Source: SZUA-370 sp034003955 (GTDB lineage: Bacteria > Spirochaetota > Spirochaetia > Treponematales > UBA12059). From it: a stretch of 64,000 nucleotides of DNA. Positions within the stretch are counted from its first letter, which is position 1. Every line of letters begins with the position of its first letter. The translations under genes were made by a program, and so were the position numbers. This document shows positions 52,325 through 62,505 of this stretch, piece after piece. The DNA is taken from NCBI GenBank assembly GCA_034003955.1, contig JAVEXO010000012.1, positions 1 to 64,000 on the forward strand. Direction: 5' to 3'. The notes under the pieces are model-generated. The model saw only the letters and a list, made by a program, of their open reading frames with translations. It made no database searches and had not been told where the DNA came from.

Positions 52325-52428
52325 CATTTTAACTTGTGCAGTGACCGTTTTAGGTATAGAACTGTTGCCTGTGGAGTAGCCATTATCAAAAGATGCCGCT
52401 CCGAGCACATACAAGGAGAGCTCACGAT

Positions 52429-54240
52429 ATGAACATCGATAGCATACGGCACCCCAGGCTTAGAGAATGGATAGACGAGCAGGTTGCAATGTGCATGCCA
52501 GACGACGTCTACGTCTGTGATGGTGGACAGGAAGAAGCCGACAGGCTGGCCGAGCGTATGCTACGCTCAGGGAGCTTCAAGCAACTCGACAAGAAACCAA
52601 ACTCTTTTTATGTACGCAGCGACCCCGGTGACGTGGCCAGGGTGGAGAACAATACATTCATCTGCTCACGTTTCCGAGAGGAGGCCGGCCCCACCAATAA
52701 CTGGCGTGACCCCGAGGAGATGAAGGGTGAACTCAGGCAGCGCTTCTTTGGATGCATGCGCGGCCGCACCATGTATGTCATACCATTCTCAATGGGGCCC
52801 ATAGGTGGCCCGCTCTCGCAGATTGGCATAGAGCTTACAGACAGCCTCTATGTCGTGCTCAACATGCGTATCATGACGAGGATGGGTACGGCAGTCTTAG
52901 CGGAACTTGACAGGGACAAGCCATTCGTAAAATGCCTTCATTCTGTGGGCTATCCCTTGACCCTAGGCCGCCGCGAACTGGCATGGCCCTGCGATTCAAA
53001 CAACAAGTATATTGTCCATTTTCCCGAAGAACGATCCATCTGGTCCTATGGTTCGGGCTACGGTGGCAATGCCCTTCTAGGCAAGAAGTGCTATGCCCTG
53101 AGGATAGCCAGCGTCATGGCCCGCGATCAGGGCTGGCTGGCTGAACACATGCTCATCCTGGGGTTAACAAATCCAGAAGGACAGAAGAAATACATCGTGG
53201 CGGCATTCCCCTCTGCCTGTGGCAAGACTAACCTGGCCATGCTTGTGCCCAGCATCCCCGGCTGGAAGGTTGAGACGGTTGGAGACGACATAGCATGGCT
53301 TCGATGGGGCAAGGATGGTAGGCTCTACGCCATCAATCCAGAGGCCGGCTTCTTCGGTGTTGCTCCTGGCACCAGCATGAAGTCTAACCCCAATGCCATG
53401 TTGTCTGCTCAGAAGAACAGCATTTTTACAAACGTAGCATTAACCCCCGACGGCGATGTGTGGTGGGAGGGCATTGGTACGCCACCACCGGAGGGACTCA
53501 TAGACTGGCTCGGCGAAAGCTATGATCCGTCAAACGACAAACCGGCCGCTCATCCTAACAGCCGTTTTACGGCTCCGGCCAGTCAGTGCCCTGTGATAGA
53601 CCCAGAATGGGAGAACCCCGAGGGTGTGCCTATAAGTGCCATCCTGTTTGGTGGCCGCCGCGTCGGCACGGTTCCCTTGGTGCACGAGGCATTGGATTGG
53701 GAGCATGGCGTGTTCATGGGTTCTATAGTTTCTAGCGAGACGACCGCCGCCGCCGCAGGAGCCGTCGGCAAGTTGCGGCGCGACCCCTTTGCCATGCTGC
53801 CATTCTGCGGCTACAACATGGGAGATTACTTCCACCATTGGCTTAGGATGGGAGAACGCTCGGGCGTGGTCCACCCACGGGTGTACTACGTCAACTGGTT
53901 CCGGAAGGGAGAGGACGGAGCCTTCCTCTGGCCAGGCTTTGGAGACAACGCGAGGGTCCTCAAGTGGATATTCGAGCGATGCGACGGCGTAGGCAAGGCC
54001 GTCGAAACGGCCATAGGCTATGTTCCTGCGCCAGGGGCCCTGGACATTGACGGCCTCGATATGACGCCAGAAGCCATGCAGGCTCTTCTGGCGGTACGTG
54101 AAGAGGAATGGCTGGCCGATATACCAGGGATCAGAGCCTTCTATGGCAGCTTTCATGACGGGTTTCCTGAACCATTACTGGCTCGTCTTGCCTGGCTTGA
54201 GCGCCGGCTTCAAGGTGGCGCCGCCGGCATCAAGGGCTAA
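52429..54240 (+). CDS. pckG: Phosphoenolpyruvate carboxykinase (GTP)
   Basis: From the ATG at 52429 (AAGGAGAG upstream) the enzyme has 603 residues, as expected for the GTP type. FPSACGKTNLAMLVPS holds the P-loop and the active-site cysteine (Cys264), VGDDIAWLRW the metal aspartates and MKSNPNAM the C-terminal nucleotide site region. It interconverts oxaloacetate and PEP with GTP and is likely anaplerotic in a fermenter. Short iterated repeats flank it on both sides. Confidence 0.95.
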   Translation: MNIDSIRHPRLREWIDEQVAMCMPDDVYVCDGGQEEADRLAERMLRSGSFKQLDKKPNSFYVRSDPGDVARVENNTFICSRFREEAGPTNNWRDPEEMKGELRQRFFGCMRGRTMYVIPFSMGPIGGPLSQIGIELTDSLYVVLNMRIMTRMGTAVLAELDRDKPFVKCLHSVGYPLTLGRRELAWPCDSNNKYIVHFPEERSIWSYGSGYGGNALLGKKCYALRIASVMARDQGWLAEHMLILGLTNPEGQKKYIVAAFPSACGKTNLAMLVPSIPGWKVETVGDDIAWLRWGKDGRLYAINPEAGFFGVAPGTSMKSNPNAMLSAQKNSIFTNVALTPDGDVWWEGIGTPPPEGLIDWLGESYDPSNDKPAAHPNSRFTAPASQCPVIDPEWENPEGVPISAILFGGRRVGTVPLVHEALDWEHGVFMGSIVSSETTAAAAGAVGKLRRDPFAMLPFCGYNMGDYFHHWLRMGERSGVVHPRVYYVNWFRKGEDGAFLWPGFGDNARVLKWIFERCDGVGKAVETAIGYVPAPGALDIDGLDMTPEAMQALLAVREEEWLADIPGIRAFYGSFHDGFPEPLLARLAWLERRLQGGAAGIKG

Positions 54241-54262
54241 GGTTGCCTGATCGAGCCCTGCA

Positions 54263-54317
54263 GGCTTGCAGGCTTGCAGGCTCGCCTGGTTACAGGCTCG
54301 CCTGGTTACAGGCGGCA
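54263..54317. repeat. Iterated short repeat downstream of pckG
   Basis: AGGCTTGC units followed by two AGGCTCGCCTGGTTAC units and AGGCGGC, matching 52275-52324 in order and direction. The block overlaps the last codons of the convergent fur-family gene (stop at 54290). Confidence 0.75.
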
Positions 54318-54673
54318 CAGAGGCCAGAGAGGTACATGGTATGGCGAGTGACCGACAGACCAAGATCGCTTTCGAACTCAGAGACGAGGCCGTCCATGCG
54401 GCATTCGCCCAGATCTATAAAGCGGTGGCATGACTCGCAATGGAACCAGTGTCGATGAGCCGAGTGGCAGGATGCGTAATAGCGTTCTATGCCATGCTCG
54501 GAACAGTAGAGCACGAATGATTCGGCAAGACCCGCCTCTTCCAGATGGTGGAGCGACCTATAGACAGTCGCCTGGTCGCAGCTTCCCTCTATGGCCTCCA
54601 TGACGCCTGAGGCAGACAGCGGCTGTCCTGCCTGTACCAGGACGTCCATGACGGCTGACCTGGCCTTTGTCAT
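54290..54673 (-). CDS. zur: Fur-family regulator, probably the zinc regulator Zur
   Basis: A 127-residue metal-dependent repressor, short for the family. An N-terminal winged helix (SAVMDVLVQAGQPLSASGVMEAIEGSCDQATVYRSLHHLEEAGLA) is followed by a zinc-rich dimer domain with HSAHRHWFHCESCHRF and C-terminal LCAAC. The last gene of the znu operon: its start overlaps the znuB stop by 4 nt. The coupling with znu genes and the palindromic operator upstream of znuA argue for zinc rather than iron. The last 8 residues are encoded inside the short repeat block. Confidence 0.8.
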   Translation of the reverse strand: MTKARSAVMDVLVQAGQPLSASGVMEAIEGSCDQATVYRSLHHLEEAGLAESFVLYCSEHGIERYYASCHSAHRHWFHCESCHRFIDLGECRMDGLVSEFESDLGLSVTRHTMYLSGLCAACNQASL

Positions 54674-55521
54674 CGCCGTCGCCCCGCTCGTAGCGCGCTG
54701 ACAGCCGATACCAATAGGAACAGGGCCCCTGAAATTACGACGACGACCGCGCCGGCCGGCATATCGAGTGCCCAGCTGGCTACAAGGCCCAGGCTTATGA
54801 GTATGGCGGACAGGATGGCTCCACCGAGCATCATAGCCGCCAAATTCTTGGCTATGAAACCCGCGGTTCCAGAAGGCAGGGTCAGCATGGCTATGACCAT
54901 CACGATGCCTACGAATGTCTGGAGCAATACCACGGCTACGGCTGTGACAGCCAGTGTTACCAGGAACACCGTCTCTGTTGGCACGCCCCTGACACGGGCG
55001 AACTCCTCATCGAAGGCGCTGGCCTCTATCTGGGGGTAGTAGCGCCAGGCCAGGAGTACGACGATGACGTCGAGGGCGGCGAGCATCACCAGGTCGATGG
55101 TCGACACAAGGAGGATGTTGCCAAACAGGTAGCTCATAGGGTCTGCGTAGCCCGGCGTCTTGGCTATGAAGAGGACACCTATACTCATGCCTATGGCCCA
55201 GACAGCGTTGATTACGGTGTCCTCCCTCTGTTTTGCGCGCAGCGATACATAGCCTATGACGGCAGCGGCAAGCAGGGCAAAGATGAGGGCGCCTACTATG
55301 GGAGGAAGGCCGGGAACAAGGCCCTTGGCAGACAGGAACAAGGCCATGCCTATGCCTCCCAAAACGGCATGGGATATGGCTCCAGCCAGGCCTGCTATGC
55401 GCTTGACGGTGACGACGGCTCCGAGGGTGCCAAAAAGAACGGCAGACAAGAGGCCTGCTACCAGGGCGTTGCGAACGAAGGGCATGGTGGGGTCAAGGAG
55501 GGCGCTCAGGTAGGAACTCAT
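54670..55521 (-). CDS. znuB: Metal (zinc/manganese) ABC transporter permease
   Basis: A 283-residue inner-membrane protein of the ABC-3 family with about eight hydrophobic segments. The conserved opening MPFVRNALVAGLLSAVLFGTLGAVVTVKRIAGLAGAISHAVLGGIGMA is typical. It forms the channel for zinc uptake with ZnuA and ZnuC. It overlaps znuC by 4 nt and zur by 4 nt. Confidence 0.9.
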   Translation of the reverse strand: MSSYLSALLDPTMPFVRNALVAGLLSAVLFGTLGAVVTVKRIAGLAGAISHAVLGGIGMALFLSAKGLVPGLPPIVGALIFALLAAAVIGYVSLRAKQREDTVINAVWAIGMSIGVLFIAKTPGYADPMSYLFGNILLVSTIDLVMLAALDVIVVLLAWRYYPQIEASAFDEEFARVRGVPTETVFLVTLAVTAVAVVLLQTFVGIVMVIAMLTLPSGTAGFIAKNLAAMMLGGAILSAILISLGLVASWALDMPAGAVVVVISGALFLLVSAVSALRAGRRR

Positions 55522-56327
55522 GCGTCACCTTTCTGGCCGCAACAGGCATCGTCTGGCAGCTCGGTGTCATGGAGCACCTGGAGGGCGGCACCCCCGTATT
55601 GGTCGCTTGAGACATGCAAGGCGGGCTTGGCCTGGTGACGAATGACGCTTCGACCGTGCCCACGCTCGCCTACGCAGAAGACGGAGTCTGTCAGGGCCGT
55701 GACGAAGCCCGTATCGTGGGTCACCACGAGGATGGTCGTGTCGCCCTTGAGACCGCCGAGTGTCTTGAAGAGCCTCGCCTCGCTCTCGGCATCCATATTG
55801 GCCGTTGGTTCATCAAGCACGAGGATCTCTGGCTCGGCTGCAAGTGCCCTGGCCACGAGGACTCTCCTGCGTTGACCCCCTGAGAGGGCCGAGTATGGGC
55901 GTTCTGCTAGAGCCTCGACATCGGCCATCTCCAGAGCCCTTGAAACAGCCGTATCGTCGCGTGATCCGTAGCTTCTGGTCGATCCTAGAAGCCTGCCCAT
56001 CCTGACGACCTCCCGCACCGATATTGGAAAGGCTGGGTCATAGGAGGCATGCTGAGGCACGTAGCCTATTGAACTTCTAGTCAGCTCGGGGGATCGCCCA
56101 AGAACGCTGACGCTGCCCGAGCTTGGTTTGATCAGGCCTAGAAGCAACTTCAAGACAGTGGTCTTGCCTGATCCGTTTGGCCCGACTATGGCAGCAAACT
56201 CGCCTGCGTGAATATGAAAGCGCGCTCCGTCGAGGACCGCTAGGTCTCCGTATGAAAATGAAACATCGTCGAAACGTATGGCCACGGTTTTGATAGTAGT
56301 CGCTTTGGCCGATCTGGAGCCGCTCAC
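55518..56327 (-). CDS. znuC: Metal (zinc/manganese) ABC transporter ATP-binding protein
   Basis: A 269-residue ATPase with Walker A GPNGSGKTT, signature ALSGGQRRRVLVARAL and Walker B ILVLDEPTANMD, plus the histidine switch (VVTHD). An extended C-terminal tail of about 40 residues (RGHGRSVIRHQAKPALHVSSDQYGG) follows the usual end. It overlaps znuA by 4 nt and znuB by 4 nt. Confidence 0.9.
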   Translation of the reverse strand: MSGSRSAKATTIKTVAIRFDDVSFSYGDLAVLDGARFHIHAGEFAAIVGPNGSGKTTVLKLLLGLIKPSSGSVSVLGRSPELTRSSIGYVPQHASYDPAFPISVREVVRMGRLLGSTRSYGSRDDTAVSRALEMADVEALAERPYSALSGGQRRRVLVARALAAEPEILVLDEPTANMDAESEARLFKTLGGLKGDTTILVVTHDTGFVTALTDSVFCVGERGHGRSVIRHQAKPALHVSSDQYGGAALQVLHDTELPDDACCGQKGDA

Positions 56328-57202
56328 CGTGACGCTCGCTTCAATGACGAACCTATGCGCCGTAGGTTATCAAGCCAGTCTCTTGCCAGGGGGTCTATGC
56401 TTATGACCGTTCCTCCTATGGCATCTGCTACGACCTTGGCCGCGCTGGCAGGGAATTGCGCCTGGACAAATATGACCTTGGCCCCATCCGCCCGAGCCTC
56501 GGCTATCAGGGCCGCTATTGTCTTCTGGGTAGGTTCCTTGCCACCTGTTTCTACTGCCTCCTGTCGTATGCCTAGATCGTCGAGCAGGTAGCCAAAGGCT
56601 GGGTGATAGACGAAGACAGGCTTGCCTTTAAGGGGGGCAAGCTCGGCTGACAGTTCATCATACACAGAGTCTATGTCGAGTATGAGTGATTCATACCGTG
56701 CCTCGAAGGTCGTCTTCCCGGCAGGATCGGCATTGGAAAGGGCCGCAAGCATGTTTGCGGCTATCGATTTAGAGGCCTGCCTTCCAAGCCAGACGTGGGG
56801 GTCGAGACCGGATTCTCCATGGTCGTCTCCATCAGGCCCTTCATCATGGCTATGGGCCTCGAGGCTTCTGTACCGTATTCCAAGTGTCGTATCGACTATA
56901 GGCAGGCTGGGGTAGAGAGCCGCTATTCTTGGCTTAAGAGCGTTCTCAAATTCTGAACCTATGGTGAACCACAGAGTGGCCTTGGACAAATCAGCCATCT
57001 GCCTGGGGCTGGGTTCATAGGCGTGAGGGCTTTGGCCTGCTCCAACAAGAACGAGCGGCTTGAAGCTATCGCCGGCGATTCGTTCTACGAAGTATGCCTG
57101 TGGCAGTATACTAACGACCGCAACCTTGGCAGGTGCTGCGTAAAGCGGAACAGAAAGGGTAGCTATAAGCACGGCGCTTGCGACTATGCTGCCTGGTTTC
57201 AT
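56324..57202 (-). CDS. znuA: Metal (zinc) ABC transporter substrate-binding protein
   Basis: A 292-residue periplasmic protein of the ZnuA/TroA cluster with a Sec signal peptide (KPGSIVASAVLIATLSVPLYA). The metal ligands are visible: H in SPHAYEPSPRQM, H in LDPHVWLGRQASKSIA, H in VYHPAFGYLLDDLG, and D in ISIDPLARDW. A short histidine- and aspartate-rich loop (SHDEGPDGDDHGESG) precedes the second ligand and is characteristic of zinc-specific members. It is the first gene of the znuA-C-B-zur operon. Confidence 0.92.
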   Translation of the reverse strand: MKPGSIVASAVLIATLSVPLYAAPAKVAVVSILPQAYFVERIAGDSFKPLVLVGAGQSPHAYEPSPRQMADLSKATLWFTIGSEFENALKPRIAALYPSLPIVDTTLGIRYRSLEAHSHDEGPDGDDHGESGLDPHVWLGRQASKSIAANMLAALSNADPAGKTTFEARYESLILDIDSVYDELSAELAPLKGKPVFVYHPAFGYLLDDLGIRQEAVETGGKEPTQKTIAALIAEARADGAKVIFVQAQFPASAAKVVADAIGGTVISIDPLARDWLDNLRRIGSSLKRASR

Positions 57203-57227
57203 GATATCTCCTTAAGTGATGCTATTC

Positions 57228-57248
57228 TTTTGCGAATGATTCGCAAAA
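57228..57248. promoter_or_regulatory. Zur-box-like palindromic operator upstream of znuA
   Basis: TTTTGCGAAT and ATTCGCAAAA are perfect arms separated by one G at the centre, 26 bp before the znuA ATG. On the minus strand a weak -35 (TTGCGA) lies within it, followed by 16 bp and TAGCAT, so a bound repressor would block polymerase. Zur encoded in the same operon is the likely ligand. Confidence 0.7.
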
Positions 57249-57383
57249 AATACTGCAGACTGATGCTGTCGGCAAGTGCTAAAGAGCTATATTGTGTTCT
57301 TGTTTACGAGCCTGTCACGGTTTATACTCTGTCGCGGCGTACCAGCGCCAATATGAGCAACACGCCATGTTTGGAGGATGCAA

Positions 57384-59456
<2,073 letters not shown>

Positions 59457-59460
59457 TACT

Positions 59461-60246
59461 ATGGCTGACGACAAGCGCCTGTATCTAGTCATGCATCCTA
59501 ACCACGCGTTGATAGCGAGCCAGCTCGATCCCGCGCGGTTCGCCAAACACTATACCCAGGGTTCCACCCGGTATTTTGAAGGGCGGCTGATATTTGTGGA
59601 GATCGATCCTTCATTCCGTCATCCTTACTTTAAGATAGATCAGGCCTTTGCTGATCTCAAACCGCACGAGGATGGCCGGCCTAAGGCTACCAAATTCATA
59701 TCGAGCTACCGCACCTTTGAGCACATGGATTTTGACGCCTTTGGCAAGTTGTACTATTGCAACTCGCTGGGTGATTTTGTGGAACACGAGTCGGCAGACT
59801 ATGATCCCAAGATGCGGGGCGACGAGATGCGCATTGTACTCGAGGCCAACCCCATCAAGATGATGGTGCTCACTAAGTACAACTTCATAGACTACGCCAA
59901 GTTTATAACGGACCCTGATATGCCAAAGGGCGCTCCTGTCATGTTCTACTCCCAGCTGGAATTTAACGTCGACGACTTCCTCAAGGAGTTCCAGGATAAT
60001 CCCTTCATTCGATGCTTCGTACCCGGTATCCATCCGGCCCGCCTGCGTGAGGCTATCTTCGAGGTGCGTGCCAAGCCAGGCAAGAACACCAAGGGTCTGT
60101 CACTGGACTGCCCGGTGGACCGCATTTCATACAAATTCTTGAGGCACGGATTCATGTTTGCCTCTGCTAAACAGACAAAGTTCTATCCTCTCATGCCACT
60201 GGAAGAGGTAGAGCGCAAGCACTACAAATTCTGGAAAAATATGTAA
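59461..60246 (+). CDS. Conserved protein of unknown function, 261 residues
   Basis: It starts 4 nt behind the stop of hppA, so the two are co-transcribed. The soluble product is rich in aromatic and charged residues with RLYLVMHPNHALIASQLDPARFAKHY at the N-terminus and LRHGFMFASAKQTKFYPLMPLEEVERKHYKFWKNM at the C-terminus. There is no signal peptide, membrane segment or motif I recognise. A large hairpin terminator follows. A link to pyrophosphate-driven energetics is only suggested by position. Confidence 0.75.
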   Translation: MADDKRLYLVMHPNHALIASQLDPARFAKHYTQGSTRYFEGRLIFVEIDPSFRHPYFKIDQAFADLKPHEDGRPKATKFISSYRTFEHMDFDAFGKLYYCNSLGDFVEHESADYDPKMRGDEMRIVLEANPIKMMVLTKYNFIDYAKFITDPDMPKGAPVMFYSQLEFNVDDFLKEFQDNPFIRCFVPGIHPARLREAIFEVRAKPGKNTKGLSLDCPVDRISYKFLRHGFMFASAKQTKFYPLMPLEEVERKHYKFWKNM

Positions 60247-60262
60247 GGCAGTGAGCCCTACA

Positions 60263-60338
60263 CACGCGCGCTACAGAGACGACGGGCCTGCAAGGCTAAA
60301 CTTGCAGGTTATACGTTTCTATGGCGCGCGTTTTTTTT
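60263..60338 (+). terminator. Large terminator after the hppA pair
   Basis: Outer arms CGCGCGC (60265-60271) and GCGCGCG (60324-60330) enclose CCTGCAAG/CTTGCAGG and a second imperfect stem, with eight T following. It ends the hppA transcript. Confidence 0.75.
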
Positions 60339-60401
60339 ATGCCATGGCACCTTGTTACAGAATTTCATGCGTGCCGTGATTTTCTAGGAAAGTGAGCCAC
60401 T

Positions 60402-61811
60402 ATGAAGCCCATCACAGACGCCGAATCTATATTCCGAGCGGCCGTAGCTAGGGTCGATCCTGTGCCGATGATACAGAAGGCACTGCGGATAGTCGTCGAT
60501 TCACCGGGAAGCCATTCACCGGGACGACGCAGGCCAGAGCGGCTTGTGGTGCTTTCAGGCGTGAGCGATGAAACCAGCTACGATCTTAATGCCTATGACA
60601 GGATTTTTGTGACAGGCATGGGCAAGGCTTCCGCTCGCATGGCCTTAGGGCTGGAGAACGTCCTCGGTTCCAGGCTGTCGGGAGGCCTCGTCGCCGTCAA
60701 GGAAGGGCATGTAGAGAAGCTTGCGCGCGTCAGGCTCATTGAATCGAGCCACCCGGTACCCGATGGCAGGTCTGTAGTAGCGGCTCGCTCCATACTGGAG
60801 CTTGGTGCCTCACTGGGTACTACCCTGGGTGACAGAGACCTTGTCATAGTGCTTGTTTCTGGCGGCGGTTCGTCCCTCCTGTGCGCGCCTGCACCAGGCA
60901 TAAGCCTCGAGGACAAGATTGCCGTGACGAGACTCCTCTTATCCTGCGGAGCGACGATTCATGAGATGAACTGCGTGAGGAAGCACCTGTCTGCCGTAAA
61001 AGGCGGCCAGCTGGCCGCGGCTCTCGCTCCTGCTACGGTGCTGGCTCTCGTTCTGTCTGATGTGATAGGGGATGATCTTGATACCATAGCCTCGGGACCT
61101 ACCGTGCCTGATTCAAGCAGCTTTGCCGATGCCTTACACATAGTCAGGCGTTACGGCATAGAGGAAAAGCTACCTGTTTCAGTGGCTTCTCGCTTGCGTT
61201 CTGGCGCTGCCGGGGGGTCAGGATCCCCCAGCGAGACGCCAAAACCGGGAGACCCTCTCTTTGAGAGGGTTAGAACCGTGCTTGTGGGCACCAACAGGCT
61301 TGCCTTGGAGGCGGCTAGAACCGAGGCTCAAGGTCTTGGCTACGACACACTGGTATTGAGTTCCCGTCTGACAGGAGAAGCCAGGGAGCTTGCATTGACA
61401 TTCCTTGGAATAGGACAGGATATAGCGGCATCGGGTTTTCCTCTCAGGGCGCCAGCCTGTGTGATTGCAGGCGGAGAGACAACCGTTACCATCCGTGGTA
61501 AGGGGAGAGGAGGTCGTAACCAGGAGATGGCCTTGGCCTTCCTTGCGGCCTTGGGGCGTTCCGGCAAGGCTAGCGATCGCCTGACATTCCTGTCTGGAGG
61601 AACCGATGGCAACGATGGCCCTACCGATGCGGCTGGAGCCGTCGTACATGCCGGGCTGTATGAGTCAGCAAAGACCTTGGGTCTCGATATCGATGCCGCC
61701 CTCGATACCAACGATTCGTACACATACTTCAAGCAGGCAGGGGGCCTTCTTATGACAGGACCTACAAACACCAACGTGTGCGACGTGCAGGTGCTACTCG
61801 TCAATGATTAG
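60402..61811 (+). CDS. Glycerate 2-kinase (DUF4147/MOFRL family)
   Basis: A 469-residue enzyme. The N-terminal DUF4147 domain shows VTGMGKASARMALGLE and SSHPVPDGRSVVAARSILELG, with the catalytic VLVSGGGSSLLCAPAPGISLEDKI; the C-terminal MOFRL domain shows AGGETTVTIRGKGRGGRNQEMALAFL and GTDGNDGPTDAAGAVV. It phosphorylates glycerate to 2-phosphoglycerate with ATP. A 26-residue insertion near residue 35-50 contains a short duplicated block (SPGSHSPGRR), not a family feature. Confidence 0.93.
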   Translation: MKPITDAESIFRAAVARVDPVPMIQKALRIVVDSPGSHSPGRRRPERLVVLSGVSDETSYDLNAYDRIFVTGMGKASARMALGLENVLGSRLSGGLVAVKEGHVEKLARVRLIESSHPVPDGRSVVAARSILELGASLGTTLGDRDLVIVLVSGGGSSLLCAPAPGISLEDKIAVTRLLLSCGATIHEMNCVRKHLSAVKGGQLAAALAPATVLALVLSDVIGDDLDTIASGPTVPDSSSFADALHIVRRYGIEEKLPVSVASRLRSGAAGGSGSPSETPKPGDPLFERVRTVLVGTNRLALEAARTEAQGLGYDTLVLSSRLTGEARELALTFLGIGQDIAASGFPLRAPACVIAGGETTVTIRGKGRGGRNQEMALAFLAALGRSGKASDRLTFLSGGTDGNDGPTDAAGAVVHAGLYESAKTLGLDIDAALDTNDSYTYFKQAGGLLMTGPTNTNVCDVQVLLVND

Positions 61812-61832
61812 TGTTACGAAGCTTGGTGATGC

Positions 61833-61861
61833 TTGCCTGGAGGAGTTTAAGATCGTATGAT
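61833..61861 (+). promoter_or_regulatory. Promoter of the ferritin-like gene
   Basis: TTGCCT (61833-61838), 17-bp spacer, TATGAT (61856-61861). It lies just behind a copy of the GTGTTACGAAGCTT repeat (61811-61828). Confidence 0.5.
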
Positions 61862-61924
61862 ACTAAACAGGCGCGATGAACAGCGCTCTGGTATTTGCAA
61901 CTAATAATAGTAATGGAGGTGTGT

Positions 61925-62422
61925 ATGCTTGATAATGAGGTGCTCGCGGCTATAAAGAGCGGTATGAAGGGCGAACTTGATTCAATAACCGTCTACGAGG
62001 ATGCCGCAGCGGCATCTGTGGGGGAGGTCAAGGACTTCTTTACGGAGCGAGCTGCCGCAGAAAAAGAACATTTTAATTACCTATTGGGGTATTACAAGAC
62101 ACATACGGTAAACCTGACGCCAGAGCGCAATGCCGCGGCTGAACTGGGTGGGTCATGGAAGTCTGCAATAATAAGCAAGCCCTTCCTCACTCAGATTGCA
62201 TCATCTCGTCACCTGACGGCTGCCATATCGGCCGCGCTCCACCTGGAGTTAGATGCCGTCAAGCTCTATAGGGATTGGGCCACGCGTGCCAAGGCGCCCG
62301 AGCTTAAGAGCCTCCTGGAACGCTTAACGGTTTGGGAGCAACAGCATTACGATGATCTCTTGAGCATACAGGAAGAGCTTGAACAACATTACTTTGATAT
62401 AAACAATTTTAAACCGTTCTAG
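61925..62422 (+). CDS. Ferritin-like diiron-type protein
   Basis: From the ATG at 61925 (GGAGG upstream) the protein has 165 residues. It is a four-helix bundle of the rubrerythrin/ferritin group: the first helix pair has GMKGELDSITVYEDAA and FFTERAAAEKEHFNYLLGYY with an ExxH motif, the second has ALHLELDAVKLYRDWA and LLERLTVWEQQHYDDLLSIQ with another E..H, which together fit a diiron site. It has no rubredoxin-type tail. A role in iron storage or peroxide defence is likely but not certain. Confidence 0.8.
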   Translation: MLDNEVLAAIKSGMKGELDSITVYEDAAAASVGEVKDFFTERAAAEKEHFNYLLGYYKTHTVNLTPERNAAAELGGSWKSAIISKPFLTQIASSRHLTAAISAALHLELDAVKLYRDWATRAKAPELKSLLERLTVWEQQHYDDLLSIQEELEQHYFDINNFKPF

Positions 62423-62430
62423 ATGTCTAT

Positions 62431-62460
62431 GGAGAGCCTGGCTGCCAGGCAAGGCTCTCC
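62431..62460. terminator. Possible terminator between convergent genes
   Basis: GGAGAGCC/GGCTCTCC (62431-62438 and 62453-62460) with inner pairing CTGG/CCAG. No T run is present, so termination is uncertain. Confidence 0.4.
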
Positions 62461-62505
62461 GTGCATAACCTTCCGTCTCAGTAGGCAAAGGCCTCTGTTA
62501 TACTT

